The position numbers and the translations under genes are program-made. Source: Rodentibacter caecimuris (GTDB lineage Bacteria; Pseudomonadota; Gammaproteobacteria; Enterobacterales; Pasteurellaceae). From it: DNA of 64,000 nucleotides. The stretch spans positions 1,550,001-1,614,000 of the forward strand of contig NZ_BBXJ01000001.1 in assembly GCF_001019715.1 (NCBI RefSeq), given 5' to 3'. The notes under the pieces were generated by a model that saw only the letters and a list, made by a program, of their open reading frames with translations, did no database searches and was not told the origin of the DNA. Of this stretch, positions 36,656 through 44,836 are shown in pieces. Each line of letters starts with the position of its first letter. Position 1 is the first letter of the stretch.

Positions 36656-37423
36656 TTAATAAAACATCGGTTCACTTTCCCAATCAATTTCAAATGGCAA
36701 TTCTTCTACTGGTTCAGATTCAATTTGTTGAATTTCTGGTTCAGTCTCTAAATCTGCACATGCTAATTTATTGTCCCAGTTCCCCCATAGATGAGCTGTT
36801 ATGTATAAATGATGATAAACCTCATTTTTTAGGGTATCCCCAATTATCACTTCGCCCGGTATATGTAAAAGTGTCATTTGGATATAACACATCATCGCAG
36901 CGGTAAAATCCAAATCTCGAGCTTGTACCCACATCTGTTGCTGAGGATTAAATGATTCTCGACGTAAATAATTATAGGATTCTATAATCATCACACCGGA
37001 GCCGCACGTTGGCTCTTGCAACGTGATAAATCCACGTCGTTGAATTAATTCATGACAATTGGATAATGTCATTGTGGCCATCGCGTGTGCAACATGGCTC
37101 GGTGTGAAATGCTGTGCTTTATATCTATCGCCGAGCTCTAAGCCCATAAACACCGAACCTAAAAAATCATAGGTCTTGTTTTCAAGGGCTTCTACCACAA
37201 TCACACTAAGCTCAACTAACTTTTGCTTTTCGTCATCTGTGTAGTGACCTAAAGCCGTCTGATAACGCTGTTTTAGCGCCTCATCCGCTGACTCACCATA
37301 CAAAACCAGATAAAATTCAAGTCCCAAAATGGTGATGAAGTCGTAAAATACCTCTGAACGCCGGTAATGAGGCGCAATTGATTTAAAAAGTGCGGTAAAT
37401 TTTTGTTCAAAATTCATATCCAT
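36656..37423 (-). CDS. N6-adenine methylase-like protein lacking an obvious catalytic NPPY/F motif
   Basis: About 255 residues from MDMNFEQKF, the ATG with AAGGAG 8 bases upstream (an earlier in-frame Met lies in the leader hairpin). YKAQHFTPSHVAHAMATMTL and LQEPTCGSGVMIIESYNYL are motifs X and I (AdoMet binding) of HsdM/N6-methylases. After GDTLKNEVYH, where NPPF/NPPY would be expected, it reads LWGNWDNKLA and then an acidic tail (EPVEELPFEIDWESEPMFY). So it may bind AdoMet or DNA without methylating. Last gene of the block with ArdC, fitting an anti-restriction role, which is inferred. Confidence 0.65.
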   Translation of the reverse strand: MDMNFEQKFTALFKSIAPHYRRSEVFYDFITILGLEFYLVLYGESADEALKQRYQTALGHYTDDEKQKLVELSVIVVEALENKTYDFLGSVFMGLELGDRYKAQHFTPSHVAHAMATMTLSNCHELIQRRGFITLQEPTCGSGVMIIESYNYLRRESFNPQQQMWVQARDLDFTAAMMCYIQMTLLHIPGEVIIGDTLKNEVYHHLYITAHLWGNWDNKLACADLETEPEIQQIESEPVEELPFEIDWESEPMFY

Positions 37424-37424
37424 A

Positions 37425-37476
37425 GATTGCTCCTTAATAAAATCAGGGAGCAATCCTTGAGGATAACTCCCCAAGG
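37425..37476 (-). promoter_or_regulatory. Leader RNA masking the ribosome site of the methylase-like gene
   Basis: On the RNA, a first hairpin (CCTTG...CAAGG, plus coordinates 37455-37476) precedes a 9-bp stem GATTGCTCC/GGAGCAATC (37447-37455 with 37425-37433) that takes in the Shine-Dalgarno GGAG. The 5' arm of the first hairpin (GGGGAGTTATCC) resembles the ribosome-site strand (AAGGAGCAATCT) and can pair instead with the masking strand. Confidence 0.6.
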
Positions 37477-37493
37477 GATAAAATAATTAAAGG

Positions 37494-38228
37494 TTACTTT
37501 TCATCACCGTCGATATAATCAAATACATCGTAAGCGAAATTCCCAACTTCCGAATACTCACCGAAGTATTGGTACGAAAAAATCTTGTCTTTAAAATGTA
37601 TTTTCCCGGCGTAAAATCCATTTATTGAAAAATACTCAAACACCCACTCTACATGAGGAAAACGTTGACAAAGTAATTCAAACCAGACTTTGGGTTCTGA
37701 ACAAGTCGTGTCAAAGAAACAAATCACTTCCTTTCCCTCGTCATCAATCAGTCGAGTCTCTGCATTGAGATTGGTTCCCCAATGTTTTTCATGCCAATCG
37801 TGACCTGTCTCCTGACCGAATTGAATCAGGTTAGCAACATATTGCCGACCTAATTTCAAATCCAAACAGTGTTTGAATTCTCTCTCGTTATCTTCCATAA
37901 ACCATTTAATCAGCTCCCCTATTGTTTTGATGTTGTGATGTTTAATCTCCATCAACAAGTGCGCAACATTTGCGTCCTCATCATTAAAGTGACCTTGAAT
38001 AAATGACTCTCTGAGTGGGGTATCTTCCGGTAACATCAATAATATTTGTGCTCGAGTGGCATCATCCGTAAACGGTATACTGAGGGATTCAGGACATACT
38101 TCCAATGCATTAAAATCCACTTCTAGGTCACCTGCGCGGGAATGTTTTCCAAATAAAAAAGGTTTAATGGCATCAATTTCCGCTTTAGAACCGCAAACTG
38201 TTAATTTATTTTTACACCAATCAGGCAT
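37494..38228 (-). CDS. DUF1281/Api92-like protein with ferredoxin-like fold
   Basis: A 244-residue protein opening MPDWCKNKLTVCGSKAEIDA, the signature of the YubB/Api92-like DUF1281 family found on plasmids, phages and ICEs next to anti-restriction genes. Conserved ends include CFFDTTCSEPKVWFELLCQR and FHVEW-like FPHVEWVFEYFS, then GFYAGKIHFKD. No signal peptide. The ATG has AAGGAGTAA 4 bases upstream, inside the leader structure. Biochemical role unknown. Confidence 0.75.
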   Translation of the reverse strand: MPDWCKNKLTVCGSKAEIDAIKPFLFGKHSRAGDLEVDFNALEVCPESLSIPFTDDATRAQILLMLPEDTPLRESFIQGHFNDEDANVAHLLMEIKHHNIKTIGELIKWFMEDNEREFKHCLDLKLGRQYVANLIQFGQETGHDWHEKHWGTNLNAETRLIDDEGKEVICFFDTTCSEPKVWFELLCQRFPHVEWVFEYFSINGFYAGKIHFKDKIFSYQYFGEYSEVGNFAYDVFDYIDGDEK

Positions 38229-38230
38229 AT

Positions 38231-38288
38231 TTACTCCTTGTTTGTATATAAGCAGGGAGCAAGCCTCATAGGGCGTTTACTCCCTATG
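38231..38288 (-). promoter_or_regulatory. Leader RNA masking the ribosome site of the DUF1281 gene
   Basis: First hairpin CATAGGG/CCCTATG (38267-38288). Second stem TTGCTCC with GGAGTAA (38256-38262 with 38231-38237, one G-U pair) covering the Shine-Dalgarno. GGGAGTAA in the first hairpin can instead pair with TTGCTCCC over 8 positions. Confidence 0.6.
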
Positions 38289-38293
38289 GGATG

Positions 38294-38325
38294 GAAAAAA
38301 TGCGGTCAAATTTGACCGCACTTTC
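38294..38325 (-). terminator. Uptake-motif palindrome terminating ardC
   Basis: Perfect palindrome TGCGGTCAAATTTGACCGCA at 38301-38320, followed on the minus strand by six T residues; 17 bases beyond the ardC stop. Confidence 0.75.
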
Positions 38326-38341
38326 AGAAAGTAAAAAAGGA

Positions 38342-39280
38342 TTAAGCAGCAAGACATGCTTCTTGATTGAATTTATCAATCAAATATTGTGTTGCTTCCC
38401 GCGCTTGAGAAGACGCACGAAAAATCGCTTTCTTATCGGATTTCAATGCTTGAATCCAATTATCGATATAGGCCGCATTTTGTGAGATGTCATTACGAAC
38501 ATAAAAGTGCGCACAAGTAAATGCGCTGGTCAGTTCTGCAACCAATTCCTCAAATGCATAGCGTTTAGAACCAAATTTATCAAATCTGGCGACACCATCA
38601 CGATTTAACCGGTCTTGATGTCCGGTAGCATGGCCACACTCATGTAAAAGTGTAGCGTAGTAATCGTCAGCGGTTTCAAATTTTTCAAAATCCGGCATCA
38701 CGATACAATCACGCTTAGGTATATAACAAGCCCGGTCTTGTGCTTTGTTATATAACTGCATCCCCATCTTAGCGGGTAACACGTCTAAATCCGGGCGTGG
38801 ACTCATCTCTGATGAAGTTTCCGGTGCCGGAAAATCTTCATAGTATTCTTCTAGCCCATCACATTGTTCAATGTTGAACACATGATGGCCACGAATAAAT
38901 ACCGATGATTTCATTTTCGGCTCACCGTTTTCATCAAAGATAACATTGCCGGCTTCATCTTTCTCTTCAAACTGATTTTGTTTGTAGAAAATAATGATCG
39001 TACTTTTCTCACCGGTTCGAACTTGTCCGCCTAGATGATTTGCCCCTTGAAATGTTACCCACTTACGTTGAGTAAAATTTTTACGAATGGCACTCATCCA
39101 AAGCAATAACACGTTAATACCGGAATATTGACGTCCACTTTCACCGTTACACGGAATAGCCATTTGTGGCCAACCGCTATCCCAAGGTTTCTGCCAAGGC
39201 ATCGTACCTTGTTCTAACGCCTCGACAATTTGGTCTGTAATTTGTTGATATAAGTCTTTAGGTTGAGTTTGTTTTTTCAT
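38342..39280 (-). CDS. ArdC-type anti-restriction protein: ssDNA-binding domain plus zincin-like peptidase
   Basis: About 312 residues from MKKQTQPKDLYQQITDQIVE, the ATG with GGAG upstream. The N-terminal ArdC domain shows MPWQKPW, RQYSGINVLLLWMSA and WVTFQGANHLGGQVRTGEK. The C-terminal domain has LLHECGHATGHQDRLNRD near residue 210, the HExxH zinc motif of the polyvalent-protein metallopeptidase, then YAFEELVAELTSAF with the third ligand glutamate. Such proteins protect incoming single-stranded ICE DNA from host restriction. It has its own leader hairpins and is preceded by a terminator, so it is probably a separate transcript. Confidence 0.88.
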   Translation of the reverse strand: MKKQTQPKDLYQQITDQIVEALEQGTMPWQKPWDSGWPQMAIPCNGESGRQYSGINVLLLWMSAIRKNFTQRKWVTFQGANHLGGQVRTGEKSTIIIFYKQNQFEEKDEAGNVIFDENGEPKMKSSVFIRGHHVFNIEQCDGLEEYYEDFPAPETSSEMSPRPDLDVLPAKMGMQLYNKAQDRACYIPKRDCIVMPDFEKFETADDYYATLLHECGHATGHQDRLNRDGVARFDKFGSKRYAFEELVAELTSAFTCAHFYVRNDISQNAAYIDNWIQALKSDKKAIFRASSQAREATQYLIDKFNQEACLAA

Positions 39281-39335
39281 GGCTGTTCTCCAAAATAAAG
39301 GGAACAGTCTCCCGATGGGAACTGTTCCCATCGGG
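39281..39335 (-). promoter_or_regulatory. Leader RNA of the ardC gene with competing hairpins
   Basis: First hairpin is a near-perfect 25-base palindrome (CCCGATGGGAAC / GTTCCCATCGGG, 39311-39335). Second stem CTGTTC/GAACAG (39302-39307 with 39283-39288) borders the Shine-Dalgarno GGAG. GGGAACAG in the first hairpin is perfectly complementary to CTGTTCCC of the second over 8 bases, so the two structures exclude each other. Confidence 0.65.
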
Positions 39336-39425
39336 GTAAAATTTGCCCGAACTTAAAAAGTGCGGTCAAAATTCGTTATGAATAAAGATTCTCCTCCTAG
39401 AAACGCATTCTCAAAGAGGCAATGA

Positions 39426-39466
39426 AAAAAGCCTTAATCCCTTAATATAGTAGGATTAAAGGCTTT
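39426..39466 (-). terminator. Terminator between the 81-residue gene and ardC
   Basis: AAAGCCTTTAATCC / GGATTAAGGCTTT stem, followed on the minus strand by TTTTTT. Confidence 0.75.
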
Positions 39467-39523
39467 GGTAAAAAGTGCAAAAATTAAATCAAGTATGATT
39501 TAATGCCTACTTATCAGCACTAT

Positions 39524-39769
39524 TTATCCTCTTACAGTTAAAATAGTGCTACCTTGACGGTATAGCGAGACTGTAAAAAAGTGAAATCGCTGCCCATACT
39601 CATTTGGAATCGAGAAAGCAAAACGTGCAACGTCACTTCCTTCATCTCTTGATTCCCAAGCAAGACGAGCCTGCTCAGAAAATTCATTGATAAATGATGA
39701 ATTACGATGAGGTTGCATCTTTGCACTTTTAAACAAATCCAGGCAAGAATGATGGAGTGAAATTTTCAT
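39524..39769 (-). CDS. Unrecognised 81-residue ICE protein
   Basis: Starts MKISLHHSCLDLFKSAKMQP; basic, cytosolic. Middle EFSEQARLAWESRDEGSDVA, end FHFFTVSLYRQGSTILTVRG, which suggests a small mixed alpha/beta fold. The ribosome site (GGGGAAATACAA then ATG) lies in a leader hairpin, as in its neighbours. No family recognised; by position part of the anti-restriction block. Confidence 0.5.
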   Translation of the reverse strand: MKISLHHSCLDLFKSAKMQPHRNSSFINEFSEQARLAWESRDEGSDVARFAFSIPNEYGQRFHFFTVSLYRQGSTILTVRG

Positions 39770-39770
39770 T

Positions 39771-39835
39771 TGTATTTCCCCTAAATGATATGAGGAAATA
39801 CATTTCCTTGAGGAAATCTATTCCCTCTAAGGAAA
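39771..39835 (-). promoter_or_regulatory. Leader RNA masking the ribosome site of the 81-residue gene
   Basis: First hairpin CCTTAGAGGGAA / TTTCCTCAAGG (39806-39832). Second stem is a perfect 9-bp TGTATTTCC/GGAAATACA (39794-39802 with 39771-39779) that takes in the Shine-Dalgarno GGGGAAA. GAGGGAATAGA of the first hairpin imitates GAGGAAATACA, the complement of the masking strand. Confidence 0.65.
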
Positions 39836-39853
39836 AACCGAAAGGTTAATGAA

Positions 39854-40192
39854 TTAACGAATGAAGAACCAATATCCCATCATCGACATACCGATAGCAA
39901 CCCCTATCAATAACATCATGATTGCAAATTTGATTCTGCTCCGTTTAAGACGTAAACATTCCTGCTCATGCTCAATTTCACGCGAATGATACATCGCTTC
40001 AAAGTGTTCACCTTGCTCATGAAGACGTCTTTCAACATCATCCTCAATACTTTGGTGAATACCTTGAGATACGCCTGAAATTTTATGACGGGCAGAAACA
40101 ACAACTTTACCCAGTAACCGCCCTAAAATATTTGATTTAGGTTTTGGTTCGGAAAATGGATCAAAGGTTTCAATAGATGGTGAATTGTTCAT
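39854..40192 (-). CDS. Small tail-anchored membrane protein of the ICE
   Basis: A 112-residue protein starting MNNSPSIETFDPFSEPKPKS. A polar N-terminal half is followed by a charged helical stretch likely to form a coiled coil (DDVERRLHEQGEHFEAMYHS, REIEHEQECLRLKRS) and one C-terminal transmembrane helix (FAIMMLLIGVAIGMSMMGYW). First gene of the minus-strand block; divergently oriented from the mating genes at 40570. AGGAG lies 7 bases before the ATG. Function unknown. Confidence 0.55.
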   Translation of the reverse strand: MNNSPSIETFDPFSEPKPKSNILGRLLGKVVVSARHKISGVSQGIHQSIEDDVERRLHEQGEHFEAMYHSREIEHEQECLRLKRSRIKFAIMMLLIGVAIGMSMMGYWFFIR

Positions 40193-40569
40193 AATGAACT
40201 CCTAGTTAAAGAAGTCCAAAGAGAAGACGCGCCCTATTAGGAATCGCGTTCCCTAATGGACGGTTAAGATGAGTATAAAGTGCATTCCTGCCAACAGCAG
40301 AGTCCTTTTCAGAATGCTGAGGATCATTTTTGAATCCTATTCACCGCAGTGAATACACAACCTTCTAGATTCCGGTTGCCTTCTTTGCTACCAACGATAG
40401 CGAAAGTTAATGTTGATTATTAATATTTTATTTTTTGCTTCAATTTTTAATTAAATTTTTCTCAAGGAGAATTTAATTCTCCTTATTTTGAATAGAGTTT
40501 CCCGTTTCTTTTTTTGATTAAAATTCTTAACTTTACCCTACCGAAAACCACATTCAATCACTTAATACT
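40193..40569. promoter_or_regulatory. Divergent control region between the two ICE operons
   Basis: No gene beyond the leader already listed. It contains a palindrome ATTCAC-N4-GTGAAT (40339-40354) and a perfect hairpin AAGGAGAATT / AATTCTCCTT (40464-40484) that buries a Shine-Dalgarno-like AAGGAG without a start codon nearby. Promoters for both directions are expected here; no clear boxes identified. Confidence 0.4.
40200..40259 (-). promoter_or_regulatory. Hairpin leader of the first gene of the anti-restriction block
   Basis: Hairpin ATTAGG.../...CCTAAT at 40234-40259, with GGGAACGCG in its 5' arm partly complementary to GCGCGTCTTCTC downstream. Similar in layout to the other four leaders, but masking of the AGGAG site is weak here, so membership is tentative. 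Confidence 0.4.
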
Positions 40570-41001
40570 ATGCGAAAAAATATTCTTTTTCTGCTGACTT
40601 TATTTTTTACGATGAGTGCATCGGCTTCTTTACCTGCTCATATTGAGGTAAATGCTTATACCACAAGTTATTACCCAATCAAGAACCGTCAATTAGCCAC
40701 ACATGTTTACCATCTCGATCAAGTCGAACTGCTCGAAGAACAGCTCAGTCATCATTTGAGTACAAATCCTCAAATTGCTGAAACTCAAATTCGGCAAAAA
40801 ATGCAATCTTCAGCATGGAAACAAACAGAACAAGCCCTGGCTGAGGCTTATATCGGTGTGACAGAGGGTTGGAAAAACGGTATCACTAAAGTCCCCGCCA
40901 TCTTATTTACCCATCCTGAGACCAGACAAAGTGCGGTTATTTATGGCGAAACAGATATCGCCAAAGCACTTCAATTTTACCAACAACATGAAAATAGATA
41001 A
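40570..41001 (+). CDS. ICE mating protein, TIGR03757/DUF1525 family
   Basis: A 143-residue periplasmic protein with a signal peptide (MRKNILFLLTLFFTMSASAS). AHIEVNAYTTSYYPI, a central helical region (EEQLSHHLSTNPQIAETQIR) and GITKVPAILFTHPETRQSAV with VIYGETDIAKAL are the DUF1525 pattern, a thioredoxin-like accessory of ICEHin1056/PFL-type conjugation machinery. First gene of the plus-strand mating cluster, ending 5 bases before the TraU-like gene. An uptake motif is embedded near its end. Confidence 0.85.
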   Translation: MRKNILFLLTLFFTMSASASLPAHIEVNAYTTSYYPIKNRQLATHVYHLDQVELLEEQLSHHLSTNPQIAETQIRQKMQSSAWKQTEQALAEAYIGVTEGWKNGITKVPAILFTHPETRQSAVIYGETDIAKALQFYQQHENR

Positions 41002-41006
41002 GCGCA

Positions 41007-41969
41007 ATGAAAAAACGATATTCATCATTAGTTATATATGGATTAGCCTCTACTATCGCCGGTGTAAGCCTTCCGCCAATCTCTTACGCTATAGAAGGCC
41101 GCTCAATTAATACGGCAACCATTGCCTCATCCTCCGCATCTCCAAATTGTGCGGACTATAAGGTTGTGGGAATGTGCTATTGGCTTTTCTGTACTCAGTT
41201 CGGCTGTAAAGTACGCACTTCAACAAAAGTACATCATTTCATTCCTGAAATGGTTGTTTCAACCTATAACCATGATAATCAAAGTCCTTGGACTGAAATG
41301 AAAATGCTGAATCAAGGTGCAAAAGGCGGCGGCTATCAATCTCTGACACAGGGAAAATATACTCAGCTTACTTTTAAAAATGCGGAAGCAATCGGGCATC
41401 CCGGCGGGTTATTTTTAAACATGATTAGCTCTATGGGGTATTCCTGCGAAAGCCAAACAACACCTTATGTTCCATACTTTCTCAGTGCACTCGATTACTT
41501 TGCTTGGCGTTATAACATGCCGGAAATGTTTTATCCGGAAGCACTTACGCCCGGTATGAGAGAAGTGAGTAAAAGCGGGGATATGTGGGGAAACCTCTTC
41601 CCACGTGGCGGTTATGTTTCACAAGTTCACGACTACAAAGCCTCTGCAGTTGTTGCACAACGTATCGCAGATATCGTCAGCCGTGATGGACAATTACACG
41701 TTTATCTCCCGGCAACAGCAAAACAGCGTGATGGTTACTGGCCTCCGAAAGAAGTTAAAGAAGGCGATGAAAAGACACATAAATGGCAAATGTTAAGCCC
41801 TAGGACACAAAATACCTGTGCCATATTTCCCGACGGTTTTACAACTGATGCTTATGGTGACAAGTTATCTAATCAAGAAAGCTACAGCTGGGCATTATGG
41901 CGACCTTATGCTTGCTGTAAACGACGTGGACAAACTTTTTTAGGTAGTGTTGATTGGATGAGTTATTAA
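41007..41969 (+). CDS. TraU-like ICE mating protein, TIGR03756 family
   Basis: A 320-residue exported protein (signal peptide MKKRYSSLVIYGLASTIAGV) with a TraU-like core. It has many cysteines (SPNCADYKVVGMCYWLFCTQ, FGCKVRTSTKVHHFIPEMVV, ISSMGYSCESQTTPYVPYFL, RPYACCKRRG), expected to form disulphides in the periplasm, and ends TFLGSVDWMSY. Needed for mating-pair formation and DNA transfer in related systems. It sits between TIGR03757 and TIGR03755, the usual order. Confidence 0.87.
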   Translation: MKKRYSSLVIYGLASTIAGVSLPPISYAIEGRSINTATIASSSASPNCADYKVVGMCYWLFCTQFGCKVRTSTKVHHFIPEMVVSTYNHDNQSPWTEMKMLNQGAKGGGYQSLTQGKYTQLTFKNAEAIGHPGGLFLNMISSMGYSCESQTTPYVPYFLSALDYFAWRYNMPEMFYPEALTPGMREVSKSGDMWGNLFPRGGYVSQVHDYKASAVVAQRIADIVSRDGQLHVYLPATAKQRDGYWPPKEVKEGDEKTHKWQMLSPRTQNTCAIFPDGFTTDAYGDKLSNQESYSWALWRPYACCKRRGQTFLGSVDWMSY

Positions 41970-41987
41970 TTATTAAGGAACTAACCT

Positions 41988-43993
41988 ATGAAAATGAAAT
42001 TAACCCCTATTGCTTTTAGTTTATTTCTCGGTGTACTCAGCTCAAGCTCAAATGTGGTATACGCAACAGGCTACGCTCAAGGTTCGGTATTATCCGATAA
42101 AGTGTTCTATCAAATTGGCGGAGGATCAGCCATCATGCCGCCCCCTTCTAAAAAAGAATGCATGAATATTCTGTTGGGCTTGGATGGAAAACAAACCTGA
42201 TGTGCGGTAATTTTGATATGAAAACGACCGTAAAAAACCAATTAAACGGTATTACAGAAGGTTTCAAAGATCTTTATAGCAACGTGATTGAATCGGCTAC
42301 CGGTGCGGTTGCAAGCCTTCCGGCAATGATCATCCAGCGGGCTAACCCTCAACTTTACGATATTCTCTCAAATGGGTTGTATCAAGCAAAAATCGACTTT
42401 GATTCATTAAAAACAAGCTGCGAAGAAATGTCGAACAAGCTTGCCGATCACGTCCTTGATAATAAATGGCTTGAGTCCGCAAAGCTTGAAAATTTCAAAA
42501 ATATTGTGTCGTCCGAAACAGATGCTAAAAAAGCGAAGAAAAAATCAGAGCAAGAACTTGGCAAAAAAGGGCAAACTTGGATTGGCGGAGAAAAGAAAGG
42601 CGGAGAAGGTCAAGACCGTATTGAAGTACTCAAAGATGTCGTTGAATCCGGTTTTAACATTTTACAAGGCAGAAATGTACTGGATAAAAGTAAAGTACCG
42701 GAAACGCAATGTGATGGAATGCTCTGCACGGAATGGAACACGCCTGAACAAGCAGCTGAATGGGTGCGTGATGTATTGGGGGATAAATCGCTCTCAACCT
42801 GCGAAAGCTGTGGGACACCACCGACTTCGACAAAAGCCGGTACAGGATTAGCCCCTAAAATTGAAGATGAAACTGTCAATGTCATGACTCATTTCCAAGG
42901 TGTATTAAATAGTGACAATATTACCGGTGCACAATTAGCGAGTATTAGTTCAACAACAATGCCAATTACGCGTAGCCTGGTTGAATCTCTTCGAGAAGAT
43001 CCGGATGCGGTTGTACTTGCAACCCGGCTTTCTCAAGAAGTCGCTATTTCAAGAACGATTGAAAAAGCACTCGTAGCCCGTCGGATGATTCTTGCAGGTA
43101 TGCGAGAGCCTAATGTGAGTACTAATACGATCGCTCAAGAAGAATTAACGGCAAATTTGACCGCACTTGATCGTGAAATTGAACAAGTCAAATTGGAAAT
43201 GGATATTCAAAAATCCCTTACCAATAACACGGCAATGGCCATCTTAAATAACCGGATTAATGAAGCACAAAGTGCGGTTGAAAGTAACAGTTCGGATGAT
43301 TCTGACAGTAAATTCAGAAACCTGACTAAAGAATACGGTACAAATAACCTTGATAACCGTAACGGTCAAAACTTTAAAGCTAAGGATCGTCAGATTGTGC
43401 TCCCGATTCCGAGTGGCACCTCAGGTGGACTGGGCAATATTAATGGACATTATAATGGTACAGCTTCAAATACAACCGGAACAGGTTTCGGCTCAATACC
43501 TTCAGGAAGTTATAATCGTGTGGCAACCATCACCGGCAGTGCGTTAGAGCAAGCCACCGGACTCCTTAAAAACTTTGAAGGCTATCGTAACACTGCTTAC
43601 TGGGATGTTAATGCACACCGTGCCGGCTATGGTTCTGATACGATTACTAAAGCAGATGGTACCGTCGTTCGGGTGACGAAAGATATGAAAATTGATCGTG
43701 CAGATGCTGAACGTGATTTAGCCCGTCGTACTCAAGAGTTTGCCAATACTGCAAGGCGTAATGTGACGACTGAAGTATGGAATAAACTCACCCCAAATGC
43801 ACAAGCCGCATTGACTTCTTATGCTTACAATTACGGTCATGTTACACAAGATGTTGCAGACGCTGCCCGACGTTCAGTACAATCCGGCAATATGAATGAG
43901 TTAGCCAGTGCAGTTAGAAATCGTCAAACCAATAATAATGGTATCAATGCACGTCGTCGCAACCAAGAAGCAGATTATATTTTAGGATTGTAA
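41988..43993 (+). pseudogene. ICE mating protein TIGR03755 with C-terminal lysozyme domain, frameshifted
   Basis: The gene starts at 41988 (signal peptide MKMKLTPIAFSLFLGVLSSS) and reads YQIGGGSAIMPPPSKK. It then leaves frame at six As (42150-42155). Seven As would continue into MHEYSVGLGWKTNLMCGNFD (42158 onward), the standard continuation of the family. The body shows TEGFKDLYSNVIESATGAVA, a long coiled-coil stretch and a linker. Unusually prominent is the C-terminal lysozyme-like domain: LLKNFEGYRNTAYWDVNAHR has the Glu and Asp spaced nine apart as in T4 lysozyme, followed by AGYGSDTIT and LTPNAQAALTSYAYNYG. It may open the cell wall for the mating channel. The frame break may be a homopolymer sequencing error. 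Confidence 0.8.
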
Positions 43994-44004
43994 AAGGAGC
44001 ATAT

Positions 44005-44418
44005 ATGAAAAAACTACTCACTATCGCAATGTTAAGTATGAGCACTCTCCCAGCTATCGCTGCTAATAACACGATATTTTCTTGTACAACCAATAGTGGT
44101 AACCCCGTGACTATTACCAAAGTTGGAAATGATTATGAATTTGTATATGGCAACACAACCTTTAAAAATCCAGCCAAAGAGGTTTTTGCAAACGAAAATT
44201 CTTATATTGCTGCTGGTTCAGGTTTTATTACCAACTCTCTCGAACTTAAAAATAAAGGTGAACGTTACGTGGTTGAATTTGTGCAACCTCGCAGTTCAAA
44301 ATCAGTTGAATCGCCTATGCTTTATGTGTTTAAAGGCGAAAAAATGGAGACCTTTCAATGTAACACGAGCGGTCTTGTCCATAATCTCGAACAACGCAGC
44401 ATGAATGCTTCACCTTAG
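44005..44418 (+). CDS. Small periplasmic ICE protein of unknown function
   Basis: A 137-residue protein with a signal peptide (MKKLLTIAMLSMSTLPAIAA) and a beta-rich body with one cysteine pair (IFSCTTNSGN near the start, TFQCNTSGL near the end). AAAGGAG lies before the ATG, 11 bases after the preceding stop, so it belongs to the mating operon, where a hypothetical gene usually follows TIGR03755. Its 3' end overlaps a chimeric minus-strand frame. Confidence 0.6.
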   Translation: MKKLLTIAMLSMSTLPAIAANNTIFSCTTNSGNPVTITKVGNDYEFVYGNTTFKNPAKEVFANENSYIAAGSGFITNSLELKNKGERYVVEFVQPRSSKSVESPMLYVFKGEKMETFQCNTSGLVHNLEQRSMNASP

Positions 44419-44773
44419 TTTTATCTCTATCCTCCCAGAAAAGCGGCATTAAGCTGCTTTTTTGTTTCCAAACTAAATAGTGTAAATCATGATAAAGGGC
44501 ATAGTTATACAATTGTTGGGTTTCCGCCGAGAGCTCGGGTTTATCTTCGTGTTTGCAGACGAACGCTAGATTTGCCTGTAATTGTTCCATTTTTTCCATC
44601 TTGGTTTTTCTCGCTTGATATTTATTTATATAATCTTCAATAATATTGGTTGAAGGTGAATGCCCCGTACCACCCAAATCAATCCCGTTGAAGAAACGAT
44701 AGCCTGCCCAAATCGCGACAACAATAAGGGCGATTACACCAATCACTAACCATTTAAAAATACGTGCTATCAT
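44330..44773 (-). pseudogene. Third, truncated copy of the T6SS immunity-type gene (DUF6396-like)
   Basis: The first 98 residues (MIARIFKWLVIGVIALIVVA through LYNYALYHDLH) match the N-terminal membrane helix and first helices of the intact copy at 46162-47328. At about 44480 homology ends abruptly and the frame runs on through unrelated sequence that overlaps the 3' end of the plus-strand gene. About 290 residues of the original are missing. Confidence 0.75.
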
Positions 44774-44836
44774 TCATCACTCCGAAAAATCACAAGGCAA
44801 AAATAGACAATATCCTTATAAAACGCACTAAAAAAT

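Noticed and set aside
37425-40259. Interpreting the repeated hairpins before small genes as integron-type recombination sites
   Set aside because: They lack the conserved GTTRRRY/RYYYAAC ends, no integron integrase is present, and the arms track the ribosome-binding sites, which fits RNA regulation better.
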